Source of the DNA: Pseudomonadota bacterium
GTDB lineage: Bacteria; Pseudomonadota; Alphaproteobacteria; Rhizobiales; Rhizobiaceae
Direction of reading: 5' to 3'
DNA: 23,496 nucleotides
Assembly: GCA_023399465.1 (NCBI GenBank)
Contig: JAEWPB010000083.1
Span: 1 to 23,496, forward strand
Under the pieces are notes generated by a model that saw only the letters and a program-made list of their open reading frames with translations, had not been told where the DNA came from and did not search any database. A program made the translations under genes and the position numbers. Below are positions 7,331 through 16,501 of this stretch, in pieces (positions within the stretch are counted from its first letter, which is position 1; each line of letters begins with the position of its first letter).

Positions 7331-8730
7331 CGGTTGAACCCCGCAACAGGAAATGGATGACGCCAGCGTTCCTCTCTTTCGAGATGTTCTGCAAGAGCCA
7401 GAAGCCGTGCTTCCTCACCCATCGGCGCGAGAAGCTGCACCGGCAGCGGTAATCCGGCGGCATCGGCGCCGAACGGCAGGGTGATCGCCGGGAAACCGGA
7501 AACATTGGCAAGCGGCGCCAGCGGCGCGAACGCCGTCATCCGCGAGAAGTGGAGTTCGGCGTCGCGGTGATCGGTCGGGAACGACCCGATCGGTTTCGGG
7601 GCCGTCGCCAGCATCGGCGTGATCAGACAGTCAATGTCGTCGAACAGGCGCCAGAGATCGCGGCTGACGAATGCCATCGCGTTCACCAGACGCCAGACCG
7701 CGGTTCCGCCCATGGAACGACCGCGTTCGGCCACGGCCTGGGTCATCGGCTCGGTGTCCGAAAGATCTGCCGACAGACGCTCCGCCATTTCGGCGAGATT
7801 GATTGCCACGACTTCGGCAAAGGCCCGGGCACTCGCAGTCGCGAGCGGTTCGATGCGCGCCCAATCGATCGGCACGAGCACTTGGCCCGCCTTTTCGAGC
7901 GACTGCGCGGCGGCTTCCACCGCGACCGATCGTTCCGCGTCGGTTGGCAACGCGCTGCCGGTGTCGGTCAGTACCCCGATGCGCAGCGGGCCTGTTGGCC
8001 GCGGCGACTGACGGACCGGCGGGAACGGGCCCTTCGCCTCGCCGCTCAGTGCAGAGAAGACCCTGTCCGTGTCACGTACGGACCGGCAGACGGCTAGCTC
8101 GCTGGCGATGCCGCCGAGATAGTTGCCATAGGCGGGACCGGCCGGCATCGTTCCGCGGCTCGGCTTCAGGCCGACAAGGCCGCAACAGGCAGCGGGGACG
8201 CGGATCGAGCCACCGGCATCGGTGGCGTGGGCTATGGCGACAATGCCTGCCGCGACCGCGGCGGCAGCGCCGCCGGAGGAGCCGCCGGAACTGAGCGCCA
8301 GCGCCAGCGGATTTCTGGAGATCGGCCCGATTGCCGGCTCGCTCGCCAGCGACAGGCCGAATTCCGGGCTGGTCGTCAGGCCGAAAAGACAGAGGCCGGC
8401 ACGGCGGAACCGTACCGCAAGGTCGGAATCGGCAAGCCCGCCGCGCCGCGGGATCGAACGCGAGCCAGCAGCAACCGGAAAGCCCTCGAAGGGACCGCCA
8501 AGATCCTTGGCAAGTGTGGGAACGCCGCCGAAAGGCATGAATGCCCGCTGTTCGGCGGGCAAGGCATCAAAGGCGTCGGCCGCAGCCAGACCCCTGTTCT
8601 CGTCGAGGTGGACAATCGCTCCAAGAGCGGAATTGGCGCCGGCCGCGGCAAGCGATGCTTCCATCGCCTGCCGCGCCGTCAACTGTCCGAAGCCGATCGC
8701 TTCGGCGAGTGCTGTCGCATCGGCATGCAT
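7327..8730 (-). CDS. Amidase signature family hydrolase
   Basis: 467 residues of the amidase signature family (Ser-cisSer-Lys hydrolases). The triad is visible: Lys75 in LAKD, cis-Ser151 in GGSSGG and nucleophile Ser175 in DAGGSIRVPA. The 24-residue spacing between the two serines is the same as in malonamidase E2. No signal peptide is visible, so it is probably cytoplasmic. The substrate is not evident. The family includes enzymes acting on ureido compounds, carboxybiuret, allophanate, indoleacetamide and aryl amides. The gene lies between the transporter's binding protein (9-base gap) and its ATPase (4-base overlap), so it should act on something imported by the transporter or released from it. 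An amide or ureido derivative of a base is a guess. The ATG has only a weak ribosome binding site, which fits coupling to the preceding gene. Confidence 0.85.
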   Translation of the reverse strand: MHADATALAEAIGFGQLTARQAMEASLAAAGANSALGAIVHLDENRGLAAADAFDALPAEQRAFMPFGGVPTLAKDLGGPFEGFPVAAGSRSIPRRGGLADSDLAVRFRRAGLCLFGLTTSPEFGLSLASEPAIGPISRNPLALALSSGGSSGGAAAAVAAGIVAIAHATDAGGSIRVPAACCGLVGLKPSRGTMPAGPAYGNYLGGIASELAVCRSVRDTDRVFSALSGEAKGPFPPVRQSPRPTGPLRIGVLTDTGSALPTDAERSVAVEAAAQSLEKAGQVLVPIDWARIEPLATASARAFAEVVAINLAEMAERLSADLSDTEPMTQAVAERGRSMGGTAVWRLVNAMAFVSRDLWRLFDDIDCLITPMLATAPKPIGSFPTDHRDAELHFSRMTAFAPLAPLANVSGFPAITLPFGADAAGLPLPVQLLAPMGEEARLLALAEHLEREERWRHPFPVAGFNR

Positions 8731-8739
8731 GCGACTGGC

Positions 8740-9729
8740 TTACTTCGGTTCTTCCATGTTGCGCGGAACCTCGAAGGTTCCGGCCTTGATTTCAGCGCGC
8801 TTGGCTTCCATTGCGGCTTCGGCATCAGCCGGGGCAACGCCCTTCACATAGCCGATATCGCTGCCGCCTTCCTTCAGGAGACCGAATGCCGTGTAATCCT
8901 TGCCGACCGGGCGACCGGCGGCGACATCCGCGATGGCGGCGTTGAGGATCGGGCGGAAGCCCCACAGCGCGTTGGCGAAAACGGTATCCGGGTAACGCGG
9001 GGTGTAGTCGATCAGCGAACCGACGGCCTTGACGCCACGCTCCTTGGCGGCGTCGGCAGTGCCGATGCGCTCGCCGAACAGGATGTCGGCGCCGGCATCG
9101 ATCTGGGCAAGACCGGCTTCGCGGGCCTTCGGCGGATCGAAGAAGGTGCCGATGAAGGACACGAGAACCTTGGCATCCGGATTGACCGACTTCACGCCTT
9201 CACCGAAGGCGTTGATCAGCATGTTGACTTCCGGGATCGGCATGGCGCCGACTGCGCCGACGGTGTTGGTCTTCGTCATCTTGCCGGCGAGCATGCCTGC
9301 GAGGTAGGCGCCGTCATGGTTCCAGGTGCCGAAGACGCCGAAGTTGTCGCCGGATTCCTTGCCGCTCGAGCCAAGCACGAAAGCGGTCTCCGGATAGTCG
9401 GCGGCGACTTCGCGGGCTTCGTTTTCCACAGCGTAGGATTCACCGATGATCAGCTGATGTCCCTGCTCGGCATATTCGCGCATCGCACGGGCATAGTCGG
9501 TGCCCGAGACGCCTTCGGAGAAGACATACTCGATCACGCCTTCGGCGGCTGCGTCCTGCAGGGCCTTGTGCAATACCGAGTTCCAGGCGTTTTCGACTGG
9601 CGAGGCATGGATTGCCGCAACCTTGATCGGGTCGGCCGCGTGAACGACGCTCGGGAGGAACGCGCTCACGCCGAGAACCGCGGCGGAGGCAAGCAATGTG
9701 CGGCGAGAAATCAGAAAGTCTTTTGTCAT
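8740..9729 (-). CDS. BMP-family ABC transporter substrate-binding protein (Tat-exported)
   Basis: 329 residues, periplasmic binding protein of the basic membrane protein/PnrA/Med family, whose known ligands are purine and pyrimidine nucleosides or bases. The N-terminus is a twin-arginine signal: SRRTLLASA with Arg9-Arg10, a hydrophobic stretch, and a likely cleavage after VHA (29-31). The mature part starts DPIKVAAIHASPVENAWN, and the family block FGTWNHDGAYLAGMLAGKM lies near 133-151. It ends with MEEPK just before the amidase gene. It is the first gene of the six-gene operon and follows a good sigma70-type promoter. A Tat signal rather than a Sec signal suggests export of a folded, possibly ligand-loaded protein, as seen for some rhizobial binding proteins. 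Confidence 0.9.
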   Translation of the reverse strand: MTKDFLISRRTLLASAAVLGVSAFLPSVVHAADPIKVAAIHASPVENAWNSVLHKALQDAAAEGVIEYVFSEGVSGTDYARAMREYAEQGHQLIIGESYAVENEAREVAADYPETAFVLGSSGKESGDNFGVFGTWNHDGAYLAGMLAGKMTKTNTVGAVGAMPIPEVNMLINAFGEGVKSVNPDAKVLVSFIGTFFDPPKAREAGLAQIDAGADILFGERIGTADAAKERGVKAVGSLIDYTPRYPDTVFANALWGFRPILNAAIADVAAGRPVGKDYTAFGLLKEGGSDIGYVKGVAPADAEAAMEAKRAEIKAGTFEVPRNMEEPK

Positions 9730-9764
9730 CGCTGGAGCCCTTAAATTTTACCGGTAGTTAGGAG

Positions 9765-9793
9765 CTTCTAAGCGCTGCCCAAAACAGTGTCAA
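9765..9793 (-). promoter_or_regulatory. Promoter of the transporter-amidase-deaminase operon
   Basis: On the minus strand a perfect -35 TTGACA (9788-9793) is followed after 17 bases by TAGAAG (9765-9770, 4/6). The predicted start lies about 30 bases before the ATG at 9729. An 8-bp palindrome TACCGGTA (9749-9756) sits just after the -10 and could be a repressor site. The region back to 9956 contains no gene. It has no obvious terminator for the P450-like gene upstream on the same strand. Confidence 0.6.
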
Positions 9794-9956
9794 GCGACGG
9801 GAATGCCCACGGATTAATCAAAGTCGCGTGCTGCAACCTTCGACAATTCCGCTAAACGAATGCCGCGCCATCGCCGGATTGCCTCGCAAGTACCGGTTGA
9901 AGCAGAGCCCGCCTCTTTCGCCCGGCGACCTCGCTTCCTTCGCTTGCTCCGAGCCG

Positions 9957-11552
9957 TCAGGACGAGCGCGTGAAGGTGAAGTCGTCTTCGACAACCGCAC
10001 CCGGACCAACCGGGACCAGTCCCGGGCTCGGGAGGTTCAGTTTCACGAAACTGATCTTGTCGTTCCAGACCTTGCGCAGGAAGTCCTCGAACACCTGGAT
10101 CGTCATTTGTTCGCCCGGGCATCGTCGATAGCCGAAGCCGAACGGAGCGAAACCGGCATAATCGGGAACCGGCAAGGGTTTGCCGTCGACGACCCCGAAG
10201 ACAGTGCCGAAGCCGCTATTGGTGAGGCTTGCCTTGCGTCCATCGGCAACGTCGAAACTGGTGATATCGAACGGACACCGCGCGAGACCGATCTGCTTGC
10301 ACTTTGCCTCATCGATCTGGTCGCTCGTCGGCACGCCGCGGTAGCGATCCGGATCGAACTGCTGCGGGTTCGCCCAGTGGGTCGGGTCGAAGCTGGTCGC
10401 AGTGTGCGGCGTATTCATGTAGCCGTAACGCTGGAAACGGGAATCGACGAAAGTATTTGCGGACGACCCGTAAAACGACCGCGGCGCGCCCTCGATCGCC
10501 GAGAGGCTGCCGCCATTCGGAGAGATCGTCCGGAAAAGCTCCATGACGAAGAGTTGTAGTGGGGTGAAGGAATTGCCATTGGCGTTATCGTAGTCGCCAC
10601 TCATCGTCTTGGCGAAGGATTCCCGCACAGCCGCATCGCCGCCATGTTCACTGAGGCGCTGCATCATGCCGAACATCGAGTTGCCCCACTGACTGAGCGC
10701 GACAAAGTTGTGGAAGCATTCGAAGACAATATCGTTGCGGCCGAAATGCTTGCCGTCTCCGGCATTCTTCAGCCAGTACCAGGCGATCGTCTGGTCGCCA
10801 TCGGGGGTGCGCCCGCTCACGAGATCCTGAACCTTGGTGTCGATCCAGCCCTTCAACGGGTCGAGCAACTCGCGCACCTGCATGTAGTTTTCGTAGACCA
10901 CCTGCCGGGTGGGGTTGCGATATGCCAGGACGGTGTTGAAGCTTTCGCCGATCTGACGCACTCCGGCGGGGATTTCCTTCCCCTTCACGCCGAGGTGAAG
11001 GTCCCAATAGATGTCCCAGTAGTAATCGAGATAGTGCCGCATCATCGGCTTGCCGGCGAACTCGGGGGCGAGCAGCTGATCGAAAAAGGCCACCACCTTC
11101 TTCTGATACTTCGGACCGTAGAGATCGGGGGTCACTCCGGAAAAGTAGATCCGCTTGCGCAGATTGTCCTCGCCCCGGTTTTCCAGCCCCTGCAGGAAAA
11201 CCGTGACGCCTTCCTCCGGAACCGGCTTCCACTGCTCGTACAGGAGCCCCCATAGATCGAAAGGCAGGGCGTTTTCCTTGGTCAGCGGAAGATCGATCAT
11301 CGGAAGCACCGGCCGCTCACCCTGGTAGACGCTTTCGAGGAAGAACGGGACGACGACGTTCTCCACATAGTCGCGGTCGAAATTGCTCGGTATCGCGCTG
11401 CGGAACTGGATGAGAGCCTCGACGACGTCCTCCGACATCCCTCTGCCGGGGGTACGGGCCTGCGCGGCGACGGGCGCTGCGACCGGCGCAATCGCCGCGG
11501 CCGCGGCCCCGGTCAGCAGGGTTCTGCGGCCCACCTTCGGTCCTTGTTTCAT
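9957..11552 (-). CDS. Cytochrome P450-like haem protein with a Tat signal peptide
   Basis: 531 residues from the chosen ATG, which has GGAGG 6 bases upstream. The longer frame back to 11621 has no such site. The N-terminus is a twin-arginine signal (GRRTLLTG with Arg9-Arg10, Ala-rich core, likely cleavage near AQA at 30-32). The C-terminal half carries P450 landmarks: K-helix ExxR as Glu338-Arg341 (ELFR), a PERF-like FDPDRY near 399-404, and the haem loop F471-G-F-G-Y-R-R-C478-P-G480, which fits the P450 cysteine signature fully. The I-helix region IVFECFHNFVALSQW (275-289) lacks the usual acid-threonine pair, as in CYP74-type or peroxygenase-like P450s that do not activate O2. An exported P450 is very unusual, because P450s normally need cytoplasmic electron donors. 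A peroxide-using or hydroperoxide-rearranging enzyme is my inference. It is divergent from the SnoaL-like gene. Confidence 0.75.
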   Translation of the reverse strand: MKQGPKVGRRTLLTGAAAAAIAPVAAPVAAQARTPGRGMSEDVVEALIQFRSAIPSNFDRDYVENVVVPFFLESVYQGERPVLPMIDLPLTKENALPFDLWGLLYEQWKPVPEEGVTVFLQGLENRGEDNLRKRIYFSGVTPDLYGPKYQKKVVAFFDQLLAPEFAGKPMMRHYLDYYWDIYWDLHLGVKGKEIPAGVRQIGESFNTVLAYRNPTRQVVYENYMQVRELLDPLKGWIDTKVQDLVSGRTPDGDQTIAWYWLKNAGDGKHFGRNDIVFECFHNFVALSQWGNSMFGMMQRLSEHGGDAAVRESFAKTMSGDYDNANGNSFTPLQLFVMELFRTISPNGGSLSAIEGAPRSFYGSSANTFVDSRFQRYGYMNTPHTATSFDPTHWANPQQFDPDRYRGVPTSDQIDEAKCKQIGLARCPFDITSFDVADGRKASLTNSGFGTVFGVVDGKPLPVPDYAGFAPFGFGYRRCPGEQMTIQVFEDFLRKVWNDKISFVKLNLPSPGLVPVGPGAVVEDDFTFTRSS

Positions 11553-11558
11553 GCCTGG

Positions 11559-11563
11559 CCTCC
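11559..11563 (-). promoter_or_regulatory. Ribosome binding site that fixes the start of the P450-like gene
   Basis: GGAGG on the minus strand, 6 bases before the ATG at 11552. It places the start so that the twin-arginine motif falls at residues 9-10, normal for a Tat signal. A longer frame would bury the motif behind 23 extra residues. Confidence 0.75.
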
Positions 11564-11780
11564 GTAATTCCCGCCCCGTCTCGGGCCGGGGGAGTGTGCG
11601 CGCGGCTATCCTGCACGGCAATTACGCCCTTCGATGGATTGCCCGCCGGCAACGGCCATCACGCGCATTTCCAGCAACGAACCTCTACAAATCGGGGCGC
11701 TTTTCATTCATGATCCCGGAGAGCCCAGCGATTGCGGGCAACAGCACCACATCCGCCGTCTGGTTCCGATGGAGGTCAAT

Positions 11781-12542
11781 ATGTCTGTTCAGGAACAGCA
11801 GGTCGTCGAACTCCTCAAGGCGATGGGGACAGGGGATGAAGAGCCCCTCGCCGTGATCGATCCCGACAAGTATATCGAGCACAATCTCGGCACCGCTGAC
11901 GGTCTTGCCGGCTTCAGGACACTTCTTGCGACACTACCGCAGGGCCCATGGCGGGTGAATACCGTGCGGGTGTTCGAAGATGGCGACCTCGTCGCTGCAC
12001 ACTCCACCTACAATTTCTTCGGCCCAAAGATCGGCTTCGATATCTACCGTTTCGAGAACGGGAAGATCGTCGAGCACTGGGACAATCTGCAGCCGGTCGA
12101 GGGTCCCAACCTGAGCGGCCACACCATGATGGACGGCCCGACGGAACCACAGGAACTCGACAAGACCGAACCGAACAAGAAGCTCGTCAGGGCGTTTGTC
12201 GACGAGATCCTGCTGAAATGGAAAATGGAGAAGCTCACCGGCTTCTTCGACGGAAACAATTACATCCAGCACAACCCGCAGAGCGCGGACGGGCTTTCCG
12301 GCCTTGGCAGGTCCCTCAGGGCGATGGCGGACGCAGGCATGGCCAAGAAATATGACAAGATCCACATGGTCGTGGGCAAGGGCAATTTCGTGCTCACCGC
12401 AAGCCAAGGGTCACTCGGCGGCCGGCCGATGGCGTTCTATGACCTGTTTCGCGTCGAGAACAACAAGCTCGCCGAACACTGGGACACGGTCCAGGCTATT
12501 CCGCCGATGTCCGAATGGAAGAACCAGAACGGCAAGTTCTGA
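11781..12542 (+). CDS. Tandem SnoaL/NTF2-like domain protein
   Basis: 253 residues consisting of two copies of an NTF2/SnoaL-like alpha+beta domain (about 1-115 and 130-253). The copies are visibly related: YIEHNLGTADGLAGF at 31-45 against YIQHNPQSADGLSGL at 161-175, and DIYRFENGKIVEHWDNLQPV at 87-106 against DLFRVENNKLAEHWDTVQAI at 221-240. The family includes polyketide cyclases, ketosteroid isomerase and many uncharacterised small-molecule enzymes; no catalytic role can be named here. There is no signal peptide. The start is set by GGAGGT at 11771-11776, just before ATG 11781, although ATG 11769 is in frame. It is divergent from the P450-like gene across 228 bases and is followed by the LysR gene. 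Linkage with an oxygen-chemistry enzyme hints at a shared substrate, but that is inference. Confidence 0.82.
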   Translation: MSVQEQQVVELLKAMGTGDEEPLAVIDPDKYIEHNLGTADGLAGFRTLLATLPQGPWRVNTVRVFEDGDLVAAHSTYNFFGPKIGFDIYRFENGKIVEHWDNLQPVEGPNLSGHTMMDGPTEPQELDKTEPNKKLVRAFVDEILLKWKMEKLTGFFDGNNYIQHNPQSADGLSGLGRSLRAMADAGMAKKYDKIHMVVGKGNFVLTASQGSLGGRPMAFYDLFRVENNKLAEHWDTVQAIPPMSEWKNQNGKF

Positions 12543-12684
12543 AAACGTCCCTCGCCCAGCCGCCAGGCACGGTACCGGGATCCGCGCTCGGCCAGTCCGC
12601 GAATTCATGCCGCGACGCCTGCCATGCCCGCCCCGTCAGGCACCTTGCGCCCTGGACGCGGAACCGGTAAGGATCGCAGAAAAG

Positions 12685-12699
12685 ATGCATGGAATGCAT
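12685..12699. promoter_or_regulatory. Candidate LysR operator, copy 1 (regulator gene)
   Basis: Perfect inverted repeat ATGCAT-GGA-ATGCAT. It contains the LysR consensus spacing T-N11-A (T12686, A12698). It lies 7 bases before the preferred LysR start at 12707 and overlaps an alternative ATG at 12689, a place suited to autorepression. A second copy lies before gcdH. Confidence 0.6.
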
Positions 12700-12706
12700 T
12701 GTTGTC

Positions 12707-13609
12707 ATGCGGCCACGACGTTTCCTTCCCTCGACCAGCCTTCTCACCGCCTTCGAAGCGGTGTTGCGAACCGGCTCGACCGCCGCCGCCGCGCGCGAAC
12801 TCGACCTGACGCAGAGCACCGTCAGCCGCCTCGTGCAGAACCTCGAGGCGCAGCTCGGGCGGCCGCTGTTCGAACGCCAGCGCAAGCGATTGATCCCGAC
12901 GGAAGCCGCCTATGCCTATGGGCGCGACGTGACGCGGGCACTGGACCTACTCCAAAGAAGCAGCATGGAGTTTTCGGCCAATCCCGGTGGCGGCACCTTG
13001 TCGCTCGCCATCCTTCCGGCCATCGGAACGCGCTGGCTGGCACCGCGGCTGGGCACGTTCCTGACCGCCCATCCGGGCATCACCATCAATCTCTCGACGC
13101 GACTGAAGCGCTTCAACTTCGCCGCCGAGAGCTTCGACGCGGCAATCCATTTCGGAACGGACGACTGGCGCGACGCCGGCCACCTGCGCCTGTTCGAGGA
13201 GCGACTGACGGCCTGCATCTCCCCGACATTGCTGGCGTCACGACCGGTGGCGACGATACGGGACCTGGAGGACCTGCCGCTCCTGCAACTGGAAACGCGT
13301 CCCTATGCCTGGGCCGGCTGGTTCGCCGGCCAGGGTGCGACCGCACCGAACATCTCCGGCATGCTCTTCGATCAGTTCGCCACGATGACGCAGGCAGCGA
13401 TTTCCGGTCTCGGCGTGGCCTTGCTGCCGGACTATCTCGCCGACATCGAGATCCGCGAAAAGCGTCTCGTGCCGCTGTTCAAACCCTCGATACCGGGATC
13501 GGGCGCCTACTGGCTCGTCTGGCCGAAATCACGCGCCAACTATCCACCGCTGGAGACATTTCGTGCCTGGCTTGCTGCAGAAGTCACTGCCGGGGCATCC
13601 GGCGCCTAA
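12707..13609 (+). CDS. LysR-family transcriptional regulator, probable regulator of the glutarate genes
   Basis: 300 residues. The N-terminal winged helix-turn-helix is at about 5-65 (TAFEAVLRTGSTAAAARELD, then TQSTVSRLVQNLEAQLG, LFER), followed by the co-inducer-binding domain. The overall type is GcvA/AmpR-like (LAILPAIGTRWLAPRL, RLTACISPTLL, QAAISGLGVALLPDYL). The start is uncertain between 12689 and 12707. I prefer 12707 because a palindromic operator overlaps the earlier ATG and conserved LysR sequence starts just after RPRRF. It lies directly upstream of, and in the same direction as, glutaryl-CoA dehydrogenase and a CoA-transferase. In Pseudomonas the glutarate genes are controlled by a LysR protein (GcdR), so the same role is likely here. 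The divergent P450-like and SnoaL genes could also be targets. Confidence 0.88.
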   Translation: MRPRRFLPSTSLLTAFEAVLRTGSTAAAARELDLTQSTVSRLVQNLEAQLGRPLFERQRKRLIPTEAAYAYGRDVTRALDLLQRSSMEFSANPGGGTLSLAILPAIGTRWLAPRLGTFLTAHPGITINLSTRLKRFNFAAESFDAAIHFGTDDWRDAGHLRLFEERLTACISPTLLASRPVATIRDLEDLPLLQLETRPYAWAGWFAGQGATAPNISGMLFDQFATMTQAAISGLGVALLPDYLADIEIREKRLVPLFKPSIPGSGAYWLVWPKSRANYPPLETFRAWLAAEVTAGASGA

Positions 13610-13633
13610 TTTGCCGAACAGCACCTGACAAAT

Positions 13634-13648
13634 ATGCATTTTATGCAT
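13634..13648. promoter_or_regulatory. Candidate LysR operator, copy 2 (gcdH promoter)
   Basis: Perfect inverted repeat ATGCAT-TTT-ATGCAT, with the same half-sites and spacing as copy 1 and the T-N11-A form (T13635, A13647). A weak extended -10 (TGC-TAGTCT, 13693-13698) would place the operator centre near -64 relative to the transcription start, the classic LysR recognition position. Confidence 0.6.
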
Positions 13649-13741
13649 AATCATAGCGTCAGAAATCGTTATCCCTGAATGACGCGCATTGCTAGTCTGG
13701 GTCAACGGTTGCCTGACCGAGCTCAACTCGAAGACATCTAC

Positions 13742-13745
13742 GGAG
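13742..13745 (+). promoter_or_regulatory. Ribosome binding site deciding a TTG start for gcdH
   Basis: GGAG 6 bases upstream of the TTG at 13752. An in-frame TTG at 13689 would add 21 residues with no matching ribosome binding site and no similarity to the family. Confidence 0.6.
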
Positions 13746-13751
13746 CCTCCT

Positions 13752-14947
<1,196 letters not shown>

Positions 14948-14948
<1 letters not shown>

Positions 14949-16126
14949 TGACTGGAACGGACCACGCCCCCCTCGCGGGGCTGAAAGTCGTCGAATTGGC
15001 CCGCATTCTTGCGGGCCCCTGGATCGGCCAGACGCTGGCCGATCTTGGAGCCGAGGTCATCAAGGTCGAAAGCCCTGCCGGCGACGATACCCGAACCTGG
15101 GGACCTCCCTTCATCGAGCGCGATGACGGCAAGGGCGGCACCGAAAAGGTCGCTGCCTATTTCCACGCGGCCAATCGCGGCAAGCGGTCCGTTACCTGCG
15201 ACTTCGCCAATCCCGACGATCTCGCCCGCGTAAAGGCGCTGATCGCGACCGCCGACGTGGTGGTGGAGAATTTCAAGGTCGGCGGCCTGAAGAAGTTCGG
15301 CCTCGATTATGAGAGCCTCGCCGCCATCAACCCGCGCATCGTCTATGCATCCGTGACCGGCTTCGGCCAGGACGGTCCGCGCGCGGAAAATCCGGGTTAC
15401 GACTTCCTCATCCAGGGGATGTGCGGGATCATGGACCTGACGGGCGAGCCGGACGGCGAGCCGCAGAAGGTCGGTGTCGCCTGGATCGACATCTTTACCG
15501 GCCTCTACGGCGTCATCGGCATTCAGGCCGCGCTCGCCGAGCGCGAGCGCTCGGGCCGGGGCCAGCAGGTCGACCTGTCGCTCCTCGATGTCGGGGTGGC
15601 GGTGCTTGCCAACCAGGCGATGAACTACCTTGCCGGTGGCAAGGTCCCCCACCGGATGGGAAATGCCCATCCGAACATCGTGCCCTATCAGGTGTTTCCC
15701 GCAGCCGACGGCCACATCATCATCGCCTGCGGCAACGATCGCCAGTTTGCAAAGCTCTGCTCGCTGCTCGATCTGGCCGATCTGCCTGGGGATCCACGCT
15801 ACGCCACGAACGCCGCGCGGGTGGAGAATCGCCAGCAGCTCGCGGACCTCATTTCCGGCAAGACGAAGGGCATCGCCAAGAGTGAACTGATTGCCGGACT
15901 GGAACGCGCCGGGGTGCCGGGCGGTCCGATCAACACGGTCAGCGAGGCCATCGCCGATCCGCAGATCAAGGCGCGCGGGATGGAGATCCGGCCGGAGGGC
16001 CTTCCCGGCCTTCGCACGCCGATCGCCTTTTCGCGAAGCCCCCTCAATCTCGACCGGGCCGGCCCGCTGCTCGGCGACGGCGCCTGGGGCTTCACCACGT
16101 CCGAAAGCGACGGATCAGAGAAGTAG
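14948..16126 (+). CDS. Class III (CaiB/BaiF) CoA-transferase, probable succinyl-CoA:glutarate CoA-transferase
   Basis: 392 residues of the formyl-CoA transferase/CaiB family. The N-terminal block LKVVELARILAGPWIGQTLA and the Rossmann-like segment GAEVIKVESPAGDDTR are typical. The catalytic aspartate that forms the acyl-enzyme anhydride is Asp152 in PGYDFLIQG. Later family segments are VDLSLLDVGVAVLANQ and the C-terminal ERAGVPGGPINTVSEA. Family members move CoA between carboxylic acids. Coupling to gcdH by a one-base overlap makes glutarate the most likely acceptor, as for human SUGCT and Pseudomonas GcdG. The specificity is inferred from context. No terminator follows directly. Confidence 0.88.
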
Positions 16127-16501
16127 CAGTTCCACGGCGCATTGGCGTCGCCATCGTCACCGCCGGCACCTTCGGCGATGACGACTTGTTCTCCCAGGTT
16201 CCACAACCGTCGCATCCCGACATCCGGCCCTGATCCGGAACAATGGGATGGCGCACGCGCGCTCCTCCCCTCCCCCTCGCCGATCACCAACCGCATCTGC
16301 AGCCCATGGAAAGCATGGCCGGCCATTGTCCGCTGCCCCGTGAGCACTAATTGACCATGCTCGAGCGCACGCGCTGGCCATGTGCCACGGTAATCTCCCG
16401 ACGGACGCCGGGAGCGCAGTCGATGAACGGCAAGGTCGTTGACTGTCACCGATCCCGAGTACCGGCGCGGACCGGCTCACGAGACTGAAGGAGGTTGACG
16501 A
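16127..16501. other. Intergenic region without a recognised gene
   Basis: 375 bases between the CoA-transferase and alcohol dehydrogenase genes. Frames crossing it are GC-driven extensions of neighbouring shadows and resemble no protein I know. TTGACT near 16438 has no matching -10. A strong ribosome binding site AAGGAGG (16488-16494) lies 7 bases before the next ATG. No hairpin with a T-run was found, so how the glutarate transcript ends is unclear. Confidence 0.5.

Noticed and set aside
8227..9744. Plus-strand frame of 505 codons opposite the amidase and binding protein
   Set aside because: Spans two well-supported genes on the other strand. No recognisable domain.
11553..11621. N-terminal extension of the P450-like protein to 11621
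   Set aside because: No ribosome binding site, and it would push the twin-arginine motif to residues 32-33. GGAGG supports the start at 11552.
11634..11780. 49-residue extension of the SnoaL-like protein
   Set aside because: The extension lacks family resemblance. GGAGGT directly before ATG 11781 gives a clean start.
12304..13650. Plus-strand frame of 448 codons overlapping the SnoaL-like and LysR genes
   Set aside because: Runs in another frame through two recognised genes and their gap. Arg/Pro-rich translation, not protein-like.
15799..16449. Minus-strand frame over the end of the CoA-transferase and the following gap, considered as a gene remnant
   Set aside because: About half is antisense to a real gene, and the intergenic part shows no recognisable motif or start signal.
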